Below are positions 35,163 through 48,790 of a stretch of DNA of 64,000 bases, piece after piece. This DNA comes from Echinometra lucunter (lineage: Eukaryota; Echinodermata; Echinoidea; Camarodonta; Echinometridae): the NCBI GenBank assembly GCA_029962745.1, contig CM057158.1, positions 4,947,602-5,011,601 on the forward strand, given 5' to 3'. Position numbers and translations under genes: made by a program. The notes beneath the pieces were generated by a model. It had not been told where the DNA came from and did no database searches. It saw only the letters and a program-made list of their open reading frames with translations. How positions within the stretch are numbered: the stretch's first letter is position 1; every line of letters starts with the position of its first letter.

Positions 35163-35174
35163 TCCCCCCCCCCC

Positions 35175-35205
<31 letters not shown>

Positions 35206-35206
35206 C
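35163..35206 (+). repeat. C homopolymer then (CT)n
   Basis: About 23 C followed by about 20 bp of CT. Confidence 0.9.
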
Positions 35207-35975
35207 TCTTTTCCTCCATTCCTTATTGGGTTCCATGGTTAAATTTCAACCTCCTTGCTGAATAGTAATCGGAACAAAACTAGCACAACGGGGAGAAAGA
35301 TCAATTTCTAAGGTCATAGATGCTGATATCAGTGACACCACAAAAGATTCCGTTGAGTACCCACACACCTTTCTCCCGCCTGTTCAAAATAATATGGTTA
35401 AAAACAATACTCATTTGCTTTAAAAAATAATTCCGTATGGAATTATTAAGTCTGAATTAGCAAAAGGTAAAAATATACCCCATAATCCGACCCCGGCCCC
35501 TCACTCTCCCTGTGCTGCTAACCTAACATGCTATAGCCACATTTTTCTACAAGCTTATTGTTCATCAAATGCATAAGGCTGCAGATTGGAACCATGTATA
35601 CGCTATGGTCATGATGATAGGTTTAGAGTAGGGTTGAACGTAATGTTATACAACCAAGAGTTAAAATGCTTAAGGTCCAAGGTTGAAGTTAGTTATCGGA
35701 ATCGCATTAGAAGTCTACCATATGTTGTTAAATGCCTGGGACTCCGCCAAACCAATGCCCAAGCATCTCATCTTGTTATACCTCCCTCGTCTCTACCGAC
35801 TATAGTTACATGGCCTATTTGGTTGATTCGCTCGTCAGCCTCAAAGTGAATGTATATTTCAACATCCAGACATTGACACCACCTGAATAAATATCAATAT
35901 TGACAAACCTTCCTACAAGCCCGGTGACGCTCCCGTTCCAATTACATTATTGCACGGTTACTGTTATAACGTTAA
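35207..35975. other. Unassigned
   Basis: An 87-codon frame (35586-35849) has no recognisable pattern and is not called. Confidence 0.35.
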
Positions 35976-35980
35976 CAATG

Positions 35981-36170
35981 ACAGAGAGAGAGAAAGAAAG
36001 AGAGAGGGAGAGAGATGGAAGGAAGGTAGACAACAAAAGATAGACAAGAATAAAGGCTGAGAGGAGTAGGGTGGAGGGGAAAACAGAGAGAAATGGAGAG
36101 AGAGGGAGAGAGGGAGAGAGATATAAACACGCAAGTAGAACAGTCAAAAGGGAGAGAGAGGCAGAGAAGA
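35981..36170 (+). repeat. Purine-rich (GA)n region
   Basis: GA/GGA blocks over about 190 bp with interruptions. The opposite polarity (CT on plus) appears 530 bp further on. Confidence 0.85.
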
Positions 36171-36579
36171 AACATTTGTGATTACAAAGGGGCTCGAGTC
36201 AGAGTTTGCGAGAGAGCACACCGACTGCCGATGCATCCGAATACGAAATGATGCATGGTAATAAGTGATAAAAATGCAGACATTTCAAATAGAGACATAA
36301 ATTAGTGTAATATGAGTTTAACTAAATCTTGAGCCGCGTTCACTTAATGTACGTGCGCGAACAGTGCGATTCAAATTGTGATTGAGTAAAAAAAGTAATA
36401 AGATGCGAAACTCACATGCGAAAGGGAAATTTACTGCAATGTTACGAACCAGCAGGAATGTGCTTCAAATAATTGGATGGTCACGTAACATCTACAGTAT
36501 AGATGTGAATCTAGTCATGGTAGTAGCAATTTTTGGTAAACTTCAGTTCGTTGACCATCTATTAAAATGGATGTTTTTG

Positions 36580-36698
36580 TCTCTATCCCTTCTCTCGTGT
36601 CTCACCCAGTCTCCCCTTTCCCTCAACCTCCCTCTCAGTCTCTGTCCCTGTCTGTCAGCCTACCTACAGTATGTCTGTCCGTCTGTCTTTCTGTCCTT

Positions 36699-36747
<49 letters not shown>

Positions 36748-36817
36748 TTGCCCGTTTGTGAGTATTTCTATCTTCCTGACTATTTTTTGGATATTTTGTC
36801 TTTTTGTCTCACATCTT

Positions 36818-36866
<49 letters not shown>
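36580..36866 (+). repeat. Pyrimidine-rich region with two pure (CT)n blocks
   Basis: Pure CT at about 36703-36745 and 36823-36865 within a C/T-rich segment. The 193-codon Leu/Ser-rich frame across it (36382-36963) is low-complexity and not called as a gene. Confidence 0.92.
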
Positions 36867-36870
<4 letters not shown>

Positions 36871-38225
36871 ACAATAAACCTTAATTCCCAGTCACTGACT
36901 GAGCAGGAATTAATATTGTACTGGGGCAACAAGTCACTCGGGTTACTAGTTCAGTTAGCTTAATCAAAAGTCTTTTGTTCTAAATTTAGTAGAAGTTTTG
37001 GATTAATTCATCACTAGCTTTCCCCGTATATATCAATACCCCAAAGTTACCTGCCAGCAACTATCATTTTTCATTTATATTTAGAAGTTACGTGTCGAAA
37101 TCGAACCAAAAGAAGCAGGCCTTGACAAATCAGAACCTTGGATTCTACTTGATGCATAATGGGTCAGGCATCCTAAATCTAAATCGTATTTACCGAGAGC
37201 CTGACGATCAAAAATATTTAATCAGGAGAAGAGTCAACTTGTTGAAAGTAATCAAATTCGTTAGTCAAACATGAGCTTTGGGGTTTGATGCTTGCTAAAT
37301 TTATTCAGATTGACATTAACAGAGTGATCTGAGGCAGCTAGGGAATTTTTCCACTTAACAGGAAACCAAAATGTCATCAGAAGGATGCCTTAGCATCTTG
37401 TGGCATTTGATGCCTATTTCTGTCTATTTCTTGTCTATTTTAAGGAAGATGAGAATAAGTCATGCTCATTGATTTCGGCTTACCCTTTTCTTAAATATCA
37501 AAATAAACGTATTGCTATATTCAGAGATGGCATTCCATCTAGTTTGCCATCTTCAAAAGTGAATGGATGCGTGCGTGGTGTCCCCTTTAGAAAATGCCGT
37601 TACAGACAAGAAATTTAGGAGTACCGTACAACAACAAGAAATTTAAAGTGGGAAGGAGACGCAAAATAAAGTAGAAGATTCAAATAAGCAAGTGAATAAC
37701 AGGAAAGGTACGAAGTGACTGAAACTAAATACGAGGAGCGTGATGAACCGTGATGTGGAGGAGGTTGGGTAATTTGGAATCGAAACAGGAAGACAGAGGA
37801 GCGACAAGGGTAACAAAATTTGTGGATAAACCATGTACCAAGATAAGGACAAAGTTATTCTCTCAAAGGAAGATTACCAAAGAGCCCAAGGGACATACGC
37901 AGTTAAGATGAAAACATAAACTAATAACAAACCATCAAATATCAAAAACATTAAAACTAACATTTATTACAGAATAAAATGGTCTTATTTAGTCATTAAC
38001 AGTGCATATTTTGTGCTCTTCCTGGTGACCTTTGAACTGAATTGAATTTCATTTATTTTTCCATTTTCAACTTCAAATAAGACACGTATATCAGAAATGA
38101 TAACATCGTCAATAAAATACACAAAATATGAATTGAATTTTCAAAATTAAGTATATAAATAATGTCGGAAAATGTTGAAAATGGAGGGGAAAACTAAAAA
38201 GCTAAGCTTGTATTTTTACAAACCC
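36867..38225. other. Unassigned
   Basis: No feature supported. Confidence 0.35.
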
Positions 38226-38233
38226 CGAATCAT

Positions 38234-38656
38234 TCCCCGAGTACACCTACGAACACCTGTTTCAAGAGGATAACGGGCAAATCATGTCCAAGGGCTTTAG
38301 CAAATAACAGTAACTGTTTTCATTGTAACGTGGAAGAAGACACAATCCATGCTTTCATAGATTGTAAGTTAAATGAGCCACTCTTTGTTTTTATACGATA
38401 TAATAAAGAAGTTTTTCATGTAGAAATAGAAATCAATATGATTCAACTGTTAGCACTAGAAAATGTTCTAGATTTAGTTATATTTATTGCTTTTTGGTGT
38501 ATTTACAGACTGATTTCGGAAAGAAATTAATCTGGATACGATAGAAGAAAGAACGGTCTTATTTTCTTATTCAAAAGAGAGATAGAGAAAAGAGCACACT
38601 TAAATGAAACAAGAAAAAAAGAAGATTACAAGTTACCTAACAAATTATTGCATTAG
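38234..38656 (+). pseudogene. L1/Tx1-like LINE ORF2, C-terminal zinc-finger region
   Basis: One frame carries S-N-C-F-H-C-N-V-E-E-D-T-I-H-A-F-I-D-C, matching the C-x2-C ... E-[ED]-T-x-x-H-x-F-x-x-C finger found after the reverse transcriptase in L1/Tx1-type elements. Upstream is a T-N motif ('tNk.l.k'). Downstream a hydrophobic stretch (I-N-M-I-Q-L-L ... W-C-I-Y-R) fits the family's 'N.i...ak..iy..r'. A TAA at 38528-38530 breaks the frame. The same frame then continues 42 codons to TAG at 38654-38656, with the basic R-E-I-E-K-R segment expected near the C-terminus. Reverse transcriptase and endonuclease are missing, so the copy is truncated and dead. The family fit is by motif only. Confidence 0.6.
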
Positions 38657-40298
38657 GCCTACATTTGATTGGAGAATTTTCACGACTGTATACAGGTAAC
38701 GTTGTAAGTATGCAGTGATTGTTTGTTTATACTTTGATTTTTTATAAATAAAATATTCGATTAGGAGGTAAAAAAATCTCCCAAGGATGTAAGCATCGGG
38801 TAAGGATGGAACCGGAATCTCTGGTATAAAAGATCGAGACTTATCTGCTATACATTACTCCCCAATTGCCACGAGATAGAATTTTAAAATTTTACTATAT
38901 ATACCACCTGAAATTTCCTTAACATGATAGATTCCGTAATCACTGCAGGAACGCATGTTATTACTCCTTTCTCGCTTCTCCGAATCGACAGTACGTCTCG
39001 CCTGTCTGGTATAGAGATTTGTAAAAGTGATGGCATAATGGATGCTAATGCTTCATCGTGCACGCTATATACATGCATGCATATCATTAGCATATTGGTC
39101 GTTCACAAAAGTAAGTTTAAGTACCCTCTTCATCACGCCAATTATAACGTAATCAATGGGCAGGTTAGTGCGTCATTGATTAGAATTGCAGTCTTCGTTT
39201 TAGCGTACCTATATAAAAGCTGTTGTGGGCACAGACGTTGATGAAAATGGAATATCAGACAGTACATCCGCTCAGATCGTTAGTGTAAATGACGTTCCAT
39301 CCTGTTTACGTGTTTTATCTCAACAAAGTCGATTTTTTTTCAAAATAAAATAAAGATAGGCCATTAGACATGAAAATTGCAATTTGAGAAAGCTAGGGCC
39401 TCATTTGAAAAACTGTGCGATATTGATTTTCCTCCGCAACGATATAAGTGACATGTGGGTCAATATGAAATGAAAATCTATATTGACATGATCAGGGAAC
39501 AGCAAAATACGAATATGCCAACAGAAAGATGGCCAAGGAAAGTCGGAAGACATTTTGAAGGGAAAAGGATTTTTACTTTGTCCTCCCCATATCAATCTCA
39601 ATTAATCGGGAAAAATGTGCATTTGACAATTGGCAAAGCAAGCTCAGACAGAGCAAGCTCAATATGCCTATTTTTCGGATTACTGAGATAAATTGAGGGT
39701 GTAACATATGTGTTCTCATTGCAGTTTGGTATATTATCATTTTTGAGAGGGAAATCTGATATTTCCTGGATTTTTTTTTAGTTATTTCTTTCTTTGGCTT
39801 TGAGATTATTGTCTCTCAAGTCTTTTGTATGGTATATTGGTAACATTATTACACCGTCTAAGCGAGCCTCTCGGGAACTTTTTTCTCGAAATTCTGTTCA
39901 CTTGTTCAAGACCCTTTTCTTTATATAGTTAACTTTCTCTCAATTTTTGTACATTTTTTCAACCTTATAGACTATGATATCATGCATCTCTGTATCTTAA
40001 ACATTTTTTTTATCATTTTCAAAGAAATATCCATACGTCAAATTCACTTTTATACAAAATTGTCAAAGTTCTTGCAGGAATAGTAAGGCCTATTGTTATT
40101 TGTTTTAGTTTCTGCCATGTATACTGTGTGGTGTCCACATGTCCACTTATTTTGCAACTTATGTCTTGTCTGAATGTCTAAACCTTTTCTTTTTCTTAAA
40201 CATTCAAGTATTCATAATCAGTATAATGTTGTATCCTATTTGTTCTCCTTTTATTTTTACTTTTTTAAAAATATCTTTAATCATACCATCATGCTACA
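38657..40298. other. Unassigned
   Basis: No feature supported. A few T runs only. Confidence 0.35.
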
Positions 40299-40302
40299 TT
40301 TT

Positions 40303-40691
40303 ATCGGTTTTCTGGATCCAGCAGTTAATTACTCGGGAAGAAGGACTATTATATGGTTACAGAGCCCATGTTTCGTTTTTTCACTTCCCCCGCAACAAAC
40401 TGTTGAACTCAGAATCAGACTGCTATACATGCAGGACTGAAGGATTGTTTCTGTTTGTTGAAAATATTTTGTTCACATTGTCATTTTGTTTCGTTTTTAT
40501 CGGTTTTCTGGATCCAGCAGTTAATTACTCGGGAAGAAGGACTATTATATGGTTACAGAGCCCATGTTTCGTTTTTTCACTTCCCCCGCAACAAACTGTT
40601 GAACTCAGAATCAGACTGCTATACATGCAGGACTGAAGGATTGTTTCTGTTTGTTGAAAATATTTTGTTCACATTGTCATTTTGTTTCGTT
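40303..40691 (+). repeat. Perfect tandem duplication, 196-bp unit
   Basis: The unit starting 'tcggttttctggatccagca' occurs at 40303 and again 196 bp later at 40499. I find no base difference between the copies to the end of the second copy at 40691. The repeat creates overlapping frames with the same 46-residue stretch twice, which I do not consider protein-coding. Confidence 0.92.
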
Positions 40692-42276
<1,585 letters not shown>

Positions 42277-43910
42277 TCTTGATGTTACAGATATCCGTAG
42301 GGTCTTGTCTAAATTTTCCCTCTTCATGTTTGGAGCAACAGAATGCTTATTATTCTACTGATTCTATCGCTTGCAATTACGGTTCCTTGGTTAGTTAGAT
42401 ACAGTCAAAATTTTTGAAGCGATCAATTTGATCTTCATTATTTTGAAACACATCACCCCTTCATTTGAAAAATGTACCCTTTGGGAATTAAAATGTGTGA
42501 ATGATAGAGAATTCTTCTCAGTCTCACCCATTCAGATGAATCAAAATATTAGTCTATAGCTCTCAATTTGATTTCATCTTTCTATCATTACACTAAAGCC
42601 ACACTCTCGAAACGAGTAACTTGAGGATTGTAATCATGGTAATCACCGAGAGTCTTACACCTCAGGGGTATAGCATGAGTTCAGCCATGAAAGGGGCACC
42701 GGTAGCACGGGGGCATCGGGTTTATTAGATAGGGCGAATTTACAAGGCATCGAAATATTAATGTGCTATCATTTCAATTTTTGGTCCTGTTTACTGCTCT
42801 CTTTTTTCTTTCGTTTTTTATTTTCCCTTTCTTTCTTGTAGGGGTACGCCCCGTGTCCCTGGGAGTACGCCTTTGACTGTATTATGCTCTCATTAATGAA
42901 AATCCTTTATAAGCAAGTTATCGATGCGAGGTGTCAAAACTCATTTACAGTATCACTCACCTTCGAGACTGAATGGATGCACGGAAAATGAAGGGCTTGA
43001 CATTCCATTAATAATATGGAAGGAAAAACAAAACTGCGGCTCTTTGAATCAAAATCAGATGATAAGGAGAAAAGGAGAAGTGGTAAGGACTGATACCCAT
43101 GACCATGATGATGATGATAACGGTAAAATTACAAAATTAAAATCATTCTATGTAGAAAAGACACTGGATCTGAGAAAAATCAGTACTAAACGCGCGCTCA
43201 TTTAGTGTATTTAAATCGATGAGCATCCTATACAGTTTTCAGCGTAAACTGCTTTTATCACTGTTATTGTTTAATCATAATTGTCTTTGACTTGTGGCTA
43301 GCGTTTTCAGAGGAAAAATGGCACTTTCAAATGAAAAATGAGCAGTGTGACTGGTTATTGGGTTCAAATGTAATCATAAAGATAATAAGAAGGGAGAAGA
43401 TTAAAAGAAGGAACTAAAGAAACAGGGGTGCAAAAGAGGTGTCAACTTACTGAAACGAGATACGACTGTCGGGCTACATCAAAAGATGCTGGAAATAAAG
43501 TGTAAAAATCGCAACAGAGATAAAGAAATAAAAAAAGACACCTGTATACCGTAGAATTAAAGAATTGTTCCAATGCCAAAAAACAGAAGAGCTTTGAAAG
43601 AAAACTCATTGGAAAAAACACATCAAGAACCGTTAAGTCAATTTCTGATGATCAGATGATGGTGAAATCAATGTCTGATAACTATGTACTTCTGCTACAT
43701 ATGCCTTCTCTAAAGCAAACTTATCGGCATCTAACTATCCACAGCATCCACGTTAGATGTGCCTTTAAAAAACAAAAACAATCTTCTTGAATTATTGGAC
43801 TGTTCATCTGCATTTTGGTAAAATTCTCCGAAAGGAGTTAACATGAAAAAGAAGGAGTTTAGTCAGTTACACCTCTTGGACATGGGATGTCTTAACTTTC
43901 CCTTGTCTTC
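42277..43910. other. Unassigned
   Basis: No feature supported. Several short frames lack protein-like pattern. Confidence 0.35.
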
Positions 43911-43926
43911 CCCATGATTACAATCA

Positions 43927-44198
43927 CAGACTTGTCAAGGATGTCTCAAGTTCGACAGCTTGAAGTAGGGAATATATTCCTTCTGAAACAAGAACCGTCG
44001 GACTTAACTCATGTTCTGACCTACTCAAGCCTAAAATGCAATCACACTAAATCCACCCCGAATGCTTCTGATGAAAGGCAAACAGTGGGACTGATCATGC
44101 AATCCTGTCTACTCCATCGGTATCATTGGCAGTGGTTTAAAGTCTACATTTTGCTTTCAGTAGGCAAAAAAACAAAAAACAAACTTGGCCATCTTTGA
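43927..44198 (+). CDS. Weak candidate exon, unknown protein
   Basis: After 'cttccccatgattacaatca' and CAG (about 43903-43927) a frame stays open for about 90 codons to TGA at 44196-44198. The reading (S-Q-V-R-Q-L-E-V-G-N-I-F ... H-R-Y-H-W-Q-W-F-K-V) is not low-complexity and codon use is mixed. No domain is recognised, the acceptor's pyrimidine tract is interrupted by purines, and the last ~15 residues are Lys-rich and look like read-through. An internal donor before 'tatcattgg' is not consensus. I list it only because it is one of few non-repetitive open stretches. Chance is quite possible. Confidence 0.15.
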
Positions 44199-44549
44199 TG
44201 CTATATAACGATTGATGAATAAAATAGCAATTCTAAGCTCTTCTGTAGTTAGTTTCTGAAAAATTTGAATAATTTGAGGTGGAAGATATAACTTACCACC
44301 ATGCTTATATCGTGTCCAGTGCTAATTCGTATGTGCGACAGGTACGCTATATAAACCAACCCATGTGCATGGACTTTCGAACTTTCGCGAACTGGTACTG
44401 CACTGGAGAAGAGGTTGCTAAATTGGTTGTGATACTATAGGCTCTAGCGACAGTTATTCGGTGATCAGTTACGTATAATAAGCTAATTCCAAACTACCAC
44501 CTTTGACATGTTTTACCAAACCCTAAAACCTAACCAGTGGCGTAACTAC

Positions 44550-44608
44550 GGGGGGGGGGGGGGCACGGGGGGCACATGCCCCCCTCCCCCAATCGGCTAG
44601 TAAAAAAA

Positions 44609-44652
<44 letters not shown>

Positions 44653-44690
44653 AGAGAGAAGAAAGGAGGAGGAAAGAGAAAAGAAAGGGG
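44550..44690 (+). repeat. G run and (GA)n tract inside the hAT-like element
   Basis: G14 at 44550-44563, then GA/GAA-rich sequence from about 44606 to 44690. Confidence 0.88.
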
Positions 44691-45108
44691 GAAAACAAGG
44701 AAAGGAAAATGGTACATCGGGAAGCGCTCCCCCTCTTCGCTCGCTAGCAAAACCACTGCCGATGCTAATTGCTATTCTTATGAAAGGAATCAGCTTGCAT
44801 CCTGTGTCTCATTCTGATGTTATAGGCTGCTATTGTTCCACTCATAGAATGTTAGTAATAACCACATCTGGATTTCACTCCAAGAAATTATCTAAAAGGG
44901 GCCCTTTCAGTAGATGGCCTAGACAAAAAACAAAAATTCCCATCTGCTCGTTCGCCAGCCCGCTACTCCCGCTAGGAAAAGCAAGAAATAAAATGATTTT
45001 GGGCACGACAATCATATTTCAGAAATGAGTTAGCAAAGTATCATAATATTTGGGCAGCGAGGAGGTTCACAAAATTACAAAAACATCTACTGTACTTTGC
45101 TGACGAAC

Positions 45109-45109
<1 letters not shown>

Positions 45110-45146
<37 letters not shown>
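45110..45146 (+). repeat. (AT)n microsatellite
   Basis: Uninterrupted AT for about 36 bp inside the hAT-like element. Confidence 0.95.
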
Positions 45147-45149
<3 letters not shown>

Positions 45150-46157
45150 GTGTACGGGGGGTGGGCATCGCTGACTTTGATCGCTTGTAAAGACAGAATG
45201 GTTTCGGACGGTGAGCGAGGTACCCTAACGGATGCATATTCAGCACACAGGGGATCGAATAGATTATTTAGATATTGTATATATACTTCGATGATAAATT
45301 AACACTTCTACAATGAAAAAAAAAGGGGGGAATAATTTTCCTTGCTCACTGCGCTCGCTCGTTAAACGATTGGTAATTTTTTTTTTTCCAAAGCAAACGA
45401 ATTGGGCGAGTGAGGAGACCAAATAAATAATTCAGATGTTTCATATGCTCACAATGTAATATGTTGAAGGGGTTAATGTGTGCTTCCTCACTCGCTTCGC
45501 TCGCTCGTAATGGTTAGAGACATGGTGGTTTCGGACAGGAAACAATAGACCAGGGACGTGCTAAAATAGAGCCATTGGCAGCGACGTGACTAGATATTTA
45601 ATTGAAATATCATATAGGCCTATAGTGGTCCGATAGTGTATTTTGATGATAAAATAACATGTCTGTAAGTTTTCGGCTCGCTTGCTGCGCTCGCTCGCAA
45701 AATTTTAAAACAGGGTGGTATCTAGCAAGATGCATCATTTCCCCAAAATTTTAAAACGCTTCACGTACCTAAAGACACCTTGGTTCGAGATTACTGTCGT
45801 TATTATTAACATGACAGAAATGACCACACACACCCGCACAAACTTTTCCAGTCAGTGCCATGGCTATACGCAGTAGGGGGCAGGGTGGAGGTTGCCCTCA
45901 AGAAATTTTTTAATACTTAAAATTTTTAAACTGAAAATTGTCCAAAAAATCCTCCAAAAGTGTGTATACCAGATCCTTTATTTCAATTTTTAAAATGCAA
46001 AAGCACCTTCATGACCAGCTCGGTTGCTTCGCTCCCTCGCTTTCTTCGAAATTTTTTTACGCGCCTTGCCCCCCCCCCCCCAAAAAAAAATGCGTACAGC
46101 CTTGCTCGGTTCCCCCCCCCCCAATGCGTTGACCCACGGTACGCCACTGAACCTAAC

Positions 46158-46600
46158 CCTAAACGTAAGCCTTACCCCCGGCCTTACGTACAACCCGATT
46201 GCCATCCTAACTTAACCGTAACCCTGTTTATTTGATGCATTGAAGCCTGGGGAGCAGTCACCGCCGCGGCGCGCCGTCCGGAGCGCAAATATCGGAACAC
46301 AGCAAACTGGGATTTGATGCTGCATGCAGATTCATAGTTCTACACGCAGACTCTAACGAAGCACATCGAGAGCAATTAACTTCTTATGGTGTCACTTCTT
46401 ATTGTACAAGATATCGCCTCTTTTTCTAATCTAATACAGATGCCATTTTCATAATGATGACATTATTTTTCTATAATATCCATATGGAATATTCCCTGGT
46501 ATAAATTGACATTTTGGAAAGATGATAAGTAGCAAGTAGGTTAAGTTATAATAAATCAATGTCACAACTTATGATTGGTTCTGAAGACTTTGCTTCCGGA
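46158..46600. other. Degenerate CCCTAA-like stretch and CpG cluster
   Basis: 46150-46225 contains CCTAACCCTAAACG and further C/T-A-rich phrases. 'caccgccgcggcgcgccgtc' at about 46260-46279 is a compact CpG cluster. No gene supported. Confidence 0.4.
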
Positions 46601-46604
46601 GGGA

Positions 46605-48000
46605 TAATCAGAGAGAATTAATGGAAATTTGATCGCGTGAAAAAATAATGGAGATTTTGTCACGTGACAGAGTTAATGGAGACTTGAGTACATGGCAGTA
46701 ATAATGGAGAATTTATTACAAGTCATATAGCAGCATTAATGAAGATTATATCATGGGAAAAAATATTGGAAATTTGATCACGTGACAGTTTTATGGGAAT
46801 GTAATCATAACAGATCATGACGATTACTGTCCTTGTTGATAAACCACAGGCGGGTATTCAGTAATAGCTCGATGTGGTAGTGGAAGCTTTAATGGATCCT
46901 AGTCAAAACCACTGCCATTGTTACTTGTAAGAAGCAATTATTCATTCAAATAGTGAAGGAAGCAAATATGATCAGAGATGAATCCAGAAGGGACAGGATT
47001 CGCAAGATCTGGAGGTTTTTCCCTCTTCATTTTTAGTCAATTCCCAAAAGTATTATTGGCGCACACTGCATATGAGCCTCTACCCCCCCAATTGAAATCC
47101 TGAATGCGCCACGGCTAAACCTAATCATAAGATGACCTGCCATGTTTTAAACTCCCACATAGATAACGAAAAGAATGATGGCAAGTATGGAGGAATAATC
47201 AGTGAGTAAATAAATTGAAGTTTGATCACATGAAAGGCTAATAGTAACGTAATCATTTCGAGTAATGACAATGATGAGACATTTCACCTAATAAACCGCA
47301 TAACATCCCAAGGATAAATGCTAAATCAAAATCTCATCAGAGGCTATTATCTTCTTAGTTATTAATGCGCCTGTCCTTGGTTTAAAACGATTAATTTTCA
47401 ATTGACAGTTTAAAAGAAAACAAGTGAAGTTTCAATGGGAGAGGGGTTTGCCGCACCAGGCTTGTGTTCCTTTTATTTTTAACATGAAAATTAAGGCGAA
47501 ATGTAGGCGAATCCCCACTCTCAAATTTTCTTTCAAATCCTGGATCTGCCACTGAAATGACCTAATCATAAGAGAAAATTTTTCTAAAAAGCTCCCGATG
47601 AAATTAACGAGGAAAAAAAGATTTTGAAAATCATATAAGGAAGGAAATAATGGGGATTTAGTCACGTGACAGAGTTATGGGAATGTAATCATAACGAGTC
47701 AGTAGAGTGATCTTTGTTGATAAATGGCATAAATCTCTAAATTGAATTTTATTACGTTTCTCAAGCAAGAAATATTTCTGAAACCCAGCCACTTCATTTT
47801 GGTCATGTTGCAATCCTTATCTTTGAAAGGGGAAACTATCAATGAAGCACTTGAAAAGAACAGTGGTAAAAACCAAGGGAGATGCAAAATTCTTTTGTGT
47901 TCTACCGCCAAAATCTATGTTTCTACATTTCTTTTTCATCATGTTTATGGGTATGGGTGGGCACACTCCTTCAAATTCCTGATCAGCCATTAAAAATCGT
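46605..48000 (+). repeat. Diverged tandem array, period ~446 bp, about three units
   Basis: Anchors recur at constant spacing: ATGGGAATGTAATCATAA at about 46792 and 47684 with GTAACGTAATCATTTCG at 47239 between them; CCTAATCATAAGA near 47119 and 47562; AAATCCTG(A/G)AT near 47094 and 47534, with ATTCCTGATCAG near 47973. Inside the first unit, 27-33-bp subunits of 'aatggaaatttgatcacgtg' type repeat about seven times. The sequence TCACGTGA recurs. No coding capacity. Confidence 0.7.
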
Positions 48001-48371
48001 CTATTTTTCTAAACCCCAGAAACCATGAAAAGCCGATATAGCCAAATGTGATGCATATTTTAATGATTTGTTTGAAGCCTTAAACTGCAGGAAACGTTCC
48101 TAAGTGACCATATTCAAATGCACCGAATCAGTTAAACCCTCAGACGGTTTGCAGGGGTTCGGCACTCTAAACGCTATGCTGCTACCCAACACATCATCAG
48201 GTAGCCATCAGCAACTCACTTTCTGGGTTCACGTGACCCTGAATAAATGATGCATTTCTTCTGCTCAGGCGCATTTTCGCTCTAATGCGTGGTGAATGAA
48301 TATCTACAATTACCTGTCGTCTGCATGGTTCTTTTTCAACGGGCAATGCCAACAGTGGAATCATCTACTCA

Positions 48372-48510
48372 TGCCATCTGAATGACTGTCATTTTACGTA
48401 CAGCTATATAAGGTCATGTGAAATAATCTTTGAATTCCTTAACGCCTGCCATCCGATGTGATTCTCATTCTACCTTCAGTTTCATGTGAATTAACTGTTA
48501 AATCATGAGC
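48372..48510 (+). repeat. ~75-bp degenerate units
   Basis: 'tgccatctgaatgactgtca' at 48372 and 'tgccatccgatgtgattctc' at 48447, each followed by a CATT(T/C)TAC(G/C)T..CAG and TCATGTGAA(A/T)TAA block. A third unit lies at 49336, on the other side of the LINE insertion. Confidence 0.5.
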
Positions 48511-48597
48511 GTATTTGACCATGAAAAGGTGCAGGCATAATTTTAGGAAGTATTCCCCTTATGGCGCACAAAATACCACATAACTATTCTCGATTAA

Positions 48598-48598
<1 letters not shown>

Positions 48599-48647
<49 letters not shown>

Positions 48648-48790
48648 CAAGTCTTATTTATACAGGGTAGCCTCTTCAGTGACATGCACTGTTCTCCCAG
48701 CAGGCCCTGTTGAAAGAGTATACATCAAGATACAAATAGGATACGAACAGTTTGACAAAGTTTACAGTGTTAATTATTGTAAACCTGAAG
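48599..48790 (-). mobile_element. 3' UTR and (TAA)n tail of LINE on the minus strand
   Basis: Minus strand: 'ggcctgctgggagaacagtg' then 'ctaccctgtataaataagac' and a TAA tail (about 16 units, 48599-48647). The same terminal CCTGTATAAA motif occurs at 2130, 24.56 kb (inverted) and 25.31 kb. Confidence 0.75.

Larger units (their letters stand above)
44535..46149. mobile_element. hAT-like non-autonomous element, ~1.6 kb, 8-bp target-site duplication
   Basis: Left terminus 'cagtggcgtaac' at 44535 and the inverse of CAGTGGCGTACC ending at 46149. AACCTAAC is present at both flanks (44527-44534 and 46150-46157), an exact 8-bp duplication as expected for hAT (P elements also give 8 bp). The interior holds G and C runs near the ends, a GA tract, an AT tract and at least five GCTCGCTTCGCTCG-type motifs. 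No BED finger or hAT dimerisation motif is readable, so it is non-autonomous. The 150-codon plus-strand frame across the GA tract is an artefact. Confidence 0.8.

Noticed and set aside
36382..36963. 193-codon Leu/Ser-rich frame, longest in the window
   Set aside because: Most of it is CT repeat, and the rest shows no domain or initiation context.
44576..45028. 150-codon Arg/Glu/Lys-rich frame
   Set aside because: It is a GA tract inside a transposable element.
45853..46149. A second, nested element starting at 'cagtgccatggctatacgca'
   Set aside because: The left end resembles a CAGTGG-type terminus, but I found no flanking duplication, so it is left as internal sequence of the larger element.
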